A stretch of DNA of 64,000 bases from Candidatus Polarisedimenticolaceae bacterium (GTDB taxonomy: Bacteria > Acidobacteriota > Polarisedimenticolia > Polarisedimenticolales > DASRJG01). Position 1 is the stretch's first letter; every line of letters begins with the position of its first letter. The notes under the pieces are model-generated. The model saw only the letters and a program-made list of their open reading frames with translations. It was not told the DNA's origin and did not search any database. The stretch is from assembly GCA_036275915.1 (NCBI GenBank), contig DASUCV010000018.1:124001-188000 (forward strand), read 5' to 3'. A program made the position numbers and the translations under genes. This document shows, piece after piece, positions 62,169 through 64,000 of the stretch.

Positions 62169-62480
62169 ATGGGCTACGCACGAGAGAACGGCGGAGGCGG
62201 ACCTCGCGGTGGCGGAGGCGGCGGCAGGCCGGGCGGCGGTCCCCGCGCGGGCGGACGGCGCCGCTTCTTGTTCCGCCGGCGGAAGTACTGCAAGTTCTGC
62301 GAGGACAAGGCGAAGTGGATCGACTACAAGGACCTCCGGACGCTCCAGAACTACATCCCGGAGCGCGCCAAGGTCCTGCCGCGCCGGATCTCGGGGACCT
62401 GCGCGACGCACCAGCGCCAGCTCATGCAGGCGATCAAGCGCGCGCGCAACCTCGCGCTCATCCCGTTCACGTCCGACTAG
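62169..62480 (+). CDS. rpsR: 30S ribosomal protein S18
   Basis: 103 aa from the ATG at 62169 (GAGAGGG upstream). A Gly/Arg-rich N-terminal extension of about 35 residues comes first ([20 protein letters not shown]), then the bS18 core [60 protein letters not shown]. The Cys pair CKFC together with TCATHQ could bind zinc (the C+ form). The glycine-rich extension is unusual in length. Confidence 0.95.
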   Translation: MGYARENGGGGPRGGGGGGRPGGGPRAGGRRRFLFRRRKYCKFCEDKAKWIDYKDLRTLQNYIPERAKVLPRRISGTCATHQRQLMQAIKRARNLALIPFTSD

Positions 62481-62492
62481 GCGGAGGCAGCC

Positions 62493-62945
62493 GTGAAGAT
62501 CGTCCTCAGGCAAGACGTCGACAATCTCGGCGACCGCGGGCAGGTCATGACCGTCAAGCCGGGCTACGCACGAAACTTCCTGTTCCCGAAGGGCCTCGCA
62601 CTCGAGGCGACGCCGGGGAACATGCGGCAGATCGAGCTGCAGAAGAAGGTCTGGGCGGTGCGCGAGGCCCACGAGGCCGACGACGCCCGCAAGCTCGCGG
62701 CGCACATCGCGGGGATCACGCTCACGGTGAAGAAGAAGGTCGGCGAGGGCGGCGCGCTCTACGGCTCGGTCACCGGGCAAGAGATCGCGGACCTCATGGC
62801 GGCGCGAGGCGTCTCGATCGATCGCCGGAAGATCCAGCCCCACGATCCGATCAAGACCTTGGGCGTGCACACCGTCGGCATCAAGGTCCATCGCCAGGTC
62901 ACGGCGCAGGTCACGGTGCAGGTCGAGGCCGAGGCGGCCGAGTAG
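62493..62945 (+). CDS. rplI: 50S ribosomal protein L9
   Basis: 150 aa from a GTG (GGAGGCAGCC upstream). MKIVLRQDVDNLGDRGQVMT, VKPGYARNFLFPKGLALEAT are the N-terminal rRNA-binding domain, followed by the long linker helix and the C-terminal domain GGALYGSVTGQEIADLMAAR, IKTLGVHTVGIKVHRQV. Standard order rpsF-rpsR-rplI; dnaB, its common neighbour, is elsewhere. Confidence 0.96.
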   Translation: MKIVLRQDVDNLGDRGQVMTVKPGYARNFLFPKGLALEATPGNMRQIELQKKVWAVREAHEADDARKLAAHIAGITLTVKKKVGEGGALYGSVTGQEIADLMAARGVSIDRRKIQPHDPIKTLGVHTVGIKVHRQVTAQVTVQVEAEAAE

Positions 62946-63398
62946 ATGGCCGAGGCCGAGGTCTCGAACGGCCGGACGGCGCTCGCGATCGCGCTCGGGT
63001 GGCTGGTTCCGGGAGCCGGCCACGCGTTTCTCGGCCGGATGCGGCGCGGCATCTTCTTTTTCGTCCTCATCGGCGCATCGTTCACGCTCGGGCTCGCCCA
63101 CGACGGACGCCTCGCCCTCTACAGCCCGGGCGATTCGTTCCTCACTGGGCTGCAGGTCGTCGCGAACGTCGGCGTCGGGCCGGCGGATGCCGCGGCGCGG
63201 CTCGCGGTCTACGGGGAGCCGGCCTACGAGCTTCCCGACCAGAACGATCCGGACTATCCGCGCCGCGCGAACATCTTCCGCGACCGGCAGCGCTCGGCGG
63301 TCTCGGCGTACGGTACGGCGTACCTCTGGACCGCGGGCCTCATGAACCTACTTCTCCTCCTCGACGTGTGGGACATCGCGAAACGGCGGAAGGACTGA
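62946..63398 (+). CDS. Small membrane protein of unknown function
   Basis: 150 aa, ATG directly after the rplI stop. Three predicted membrane segments: ALAIALGWLVPGAGHAFLGR, IFFFVLIGASFTLGLA and LWTAGLMNLLLLLDVWDIAK. The first has the WLVPGxGHxxLGRxRRG pattern seen in TM2-like and related small proteins encoded after rplI in Acidobacteriota-type genomes. A periplasmic or soluble loop of about 65 residues lies between segments 2 and 3. Function unknown. Confidence 0.75.
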   Translation: MAEAEVSNGRTALAIALGWLVPGAGHAFLGRMRRGIFFFVLIGASFTLGLAHDGRLALYSPGDSFLTGLQVVANVGVGPADAAARLAVYGEPAYELPDQNDPDYPRRANIFRDRQRSAVSAYGTAYLWTAGLMNLLLLLDVWDIAKRRKD

Positions 63399-63400
63399 CC

Positions 63401-63574
63401 GTGAGGAGCCACTTCGGCCACCTCCTCGTCTACTCGGGCATCGTCGCGGCGTTCTTCGCGGTGCTCACGCGCCGCGACCGTACCGACCAGATCAAGTTCC
63501 TCGCGTGGTCCTGGCTCGCGATGACCGGTGGCGTCCTCCTGCTCGCCTATCTGATGTTGCCGTTCCCGAGGTGA
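63401..63574 (+). CDS. Very small membrane protein
   Basis: 57 aa from a GTG at 63401 (AAGGA 8 nt upstream). Two membrane helices (HLLVYSGIVAAFFAVLTR and FLAWSWLAMTGGVLLLAYLM) with a charged turn (RRDRTDQIK) between them. Unknown function. It lies between two other membrane protein genes and overlaps the next by GTGA, so it is probably real despite its size. Confidence 0.65.
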   Translation: MRSHFGHLLVYSGIVAAFFAVLTRRDRTDQIKFLAWSWLAMTGGVLLLAYLMLPFPR

Positions 63575-63948
63575 TCGGCCGGCGGCTCACGCTGTGGGGG
63601 CCGCTCGTCCTGGTCCTCGCGGTGAGTTTCACCCTCTCCTCGATGTCGCGGGTCCCCGGGGCGGAATACTTCTGGGACAAGCTGCTCCACGTCATCGAGT
63701 ACTCCGGGATCGGCCTGTTCGCGTTGCGCGCGTTCCATGGCGCCCTGACGCGGCCGCGTCTCCGCCCGACGCTCGCGGCGAGCGCCTTCGTGATCCTCTG
63801 GGGTGCCTCCGACGAGTTCCATCAATCGTTCGTCCCCGGCCGCGACGCGTCGCTCCTGGACCTGTGCGCGGACGTCGTCGGGGCCGGCGTGGCCGTCCTC
63901 TTGACCTTCGTTCTCGCGTGGATCCGGGAGCCTCGCGGGGCGGGATAG
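63571..63948 (+). CDS. VanZ-like membrane protein
   Basis: 125 aa from a GTG overlapping the upstream stop. Three to four membrane helices, and the VanZ-family signature: DKLLHVIEYSGIGLFALRAF, FVILWGASDEFHQSFVPGRD, DLCADVVGAGVAVLLTFVL. The conserved DEFHQ(S/T)FVPGR..S..D motif is intact. VanZ confers low-level teicoplanin resistance in its original context; the general function of the family is not known. Confidence 0.9.
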   Translation: MIGRRLTLWGPLVLVLAVSFTLSSMSRVPGAEYFWDKLLHVIEYSGIGLFALRAFHGALTRPRLRPTLAASAFVILWGASDEFHQSFVPGRDASLLDLCADVVGAGVAVLLTFVLAWIREPRGAG

Positions 63949-63972
63949 AATCCCGGCTTTCCGGAGGGATCG

Positions 63973-64000
63973 ATGGAGCGTCGGTACGCGATGGTGCCGG
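63973..64000 (+). CDS. Start of next gene, cut by window edge
   Basis: ATG at 63973 with GGAGGG (63963-63968) 4 nt upstream; nine codons visible (MERRYAMVP). Too short to identify. Confidence 0.5.

Overview
This 64 kb window is a gene-dense, GC-rich (roughly two thirds G+C by eye) stretch of bacterial chromosome. Many starts are GTG or TTG, and stop/start overlaps of the ATGA/GTGA/TTGA type are frequent. Outer-membrane proteins, lipoproteins, a LolB-like protein and an EnvC-like protein point to a diderm (Gram-negative) organism. Class I lysyl-tRNA synthetase, secreted proteins with MopE-type CDGxDNDCDG motifs, a spinster-like MFS carrier and many TPR/transglutaminase proteins fit a deep-branching soil or sediment lineage. 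Acidobacteriota is my best guess, with Myxococcota-like groups as the alternative; this is inference, because no 16S gene is present. I see no insertion sequence, prophage, CRISPR array or other clear mobile element.

Region 1 (1-17 kb) is mixed. It holds two secreted Cys-rich MopE-motif proteins (VWA type and SUMF1-fold type), a sedolisin protease, a 1-Cys peroxiredoxin, a YdeI/OmdA-like protein coupled to a LivK-like binding lipoprotein, an aldo/keto reductase, a DUF3857 protein with a decayed transglutaminase centre divergent from an intact transglutaminase-TPR protein, a chalcone-isomerase-like protein behind ATP-dependent PEP carboxykinase, RNase D, and an unknown secreted protein. Two perfect GC-rich hairpins (4891-4926, 16949-16975) close convergent gene pairs.

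Region 2 (17-31.6 kb) centres on a compact diaminopimelate/lysine operon, asd-lysC-dapB-dapA-dapD-dapC, in which every junction is a 4-nt overlap. Convergent to it is a minus-strand set: lipoprotein, outer-membrane protein, Mrp ATPase and HEAT-like protein. A lipid-type methyltransferase, a DNA-binding/coiled-coil protein and class I lysS follow.

Region 3 (31.6-43.6 kb) is one long minus-strand translation/cell-division operon. It starts from a good promoter (43576-43603) and reads tRNA-Val(GAC), thrS, rpmI, rplT, pheS, pheT, zapB-like, zapA, 6S RNA, rny, ispA-type prenyl synthase, tlyA, nadK, MFS. Its oddities are a thrS leader of only 13 nt after the tRNA CCA, no infC, a PheT without the B2 tRNA-binding OB domain, and an RNase Y whose HD metal-site aspartates are changed to Glu and Asn.

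Region 4 (43.6-50 kb) carries DAHP synthase, a metallo-beta-lactamase-fold protein, carA (without carB) and an unknown protein on the plus strand. DnaB and a PIN-TRAM protein face them on the minus strand.

Region 5 (50-64 kb) is a continuous plus-strand run. It has an alkaline-phosphatase-superfamily membrane protein, then an EnvC-like M23 protein and a CtpA-like S41 protein that both lack key catalytic residues (a pair of apparent pseudoenzymes). An unknown helical protein, a large TPR protein, LolB-like lipoprotein, ispE, prs, rplY, pth, rpsF, rpsR, rplI and three small membrane proteins follow, and the next gene is cut off by the window edge. The most unusual things are the consistently altered active sites in otherwise intact conserved genes (rny, ctp-like, envC-like, DUF3857) and the domain-deleted PheT.
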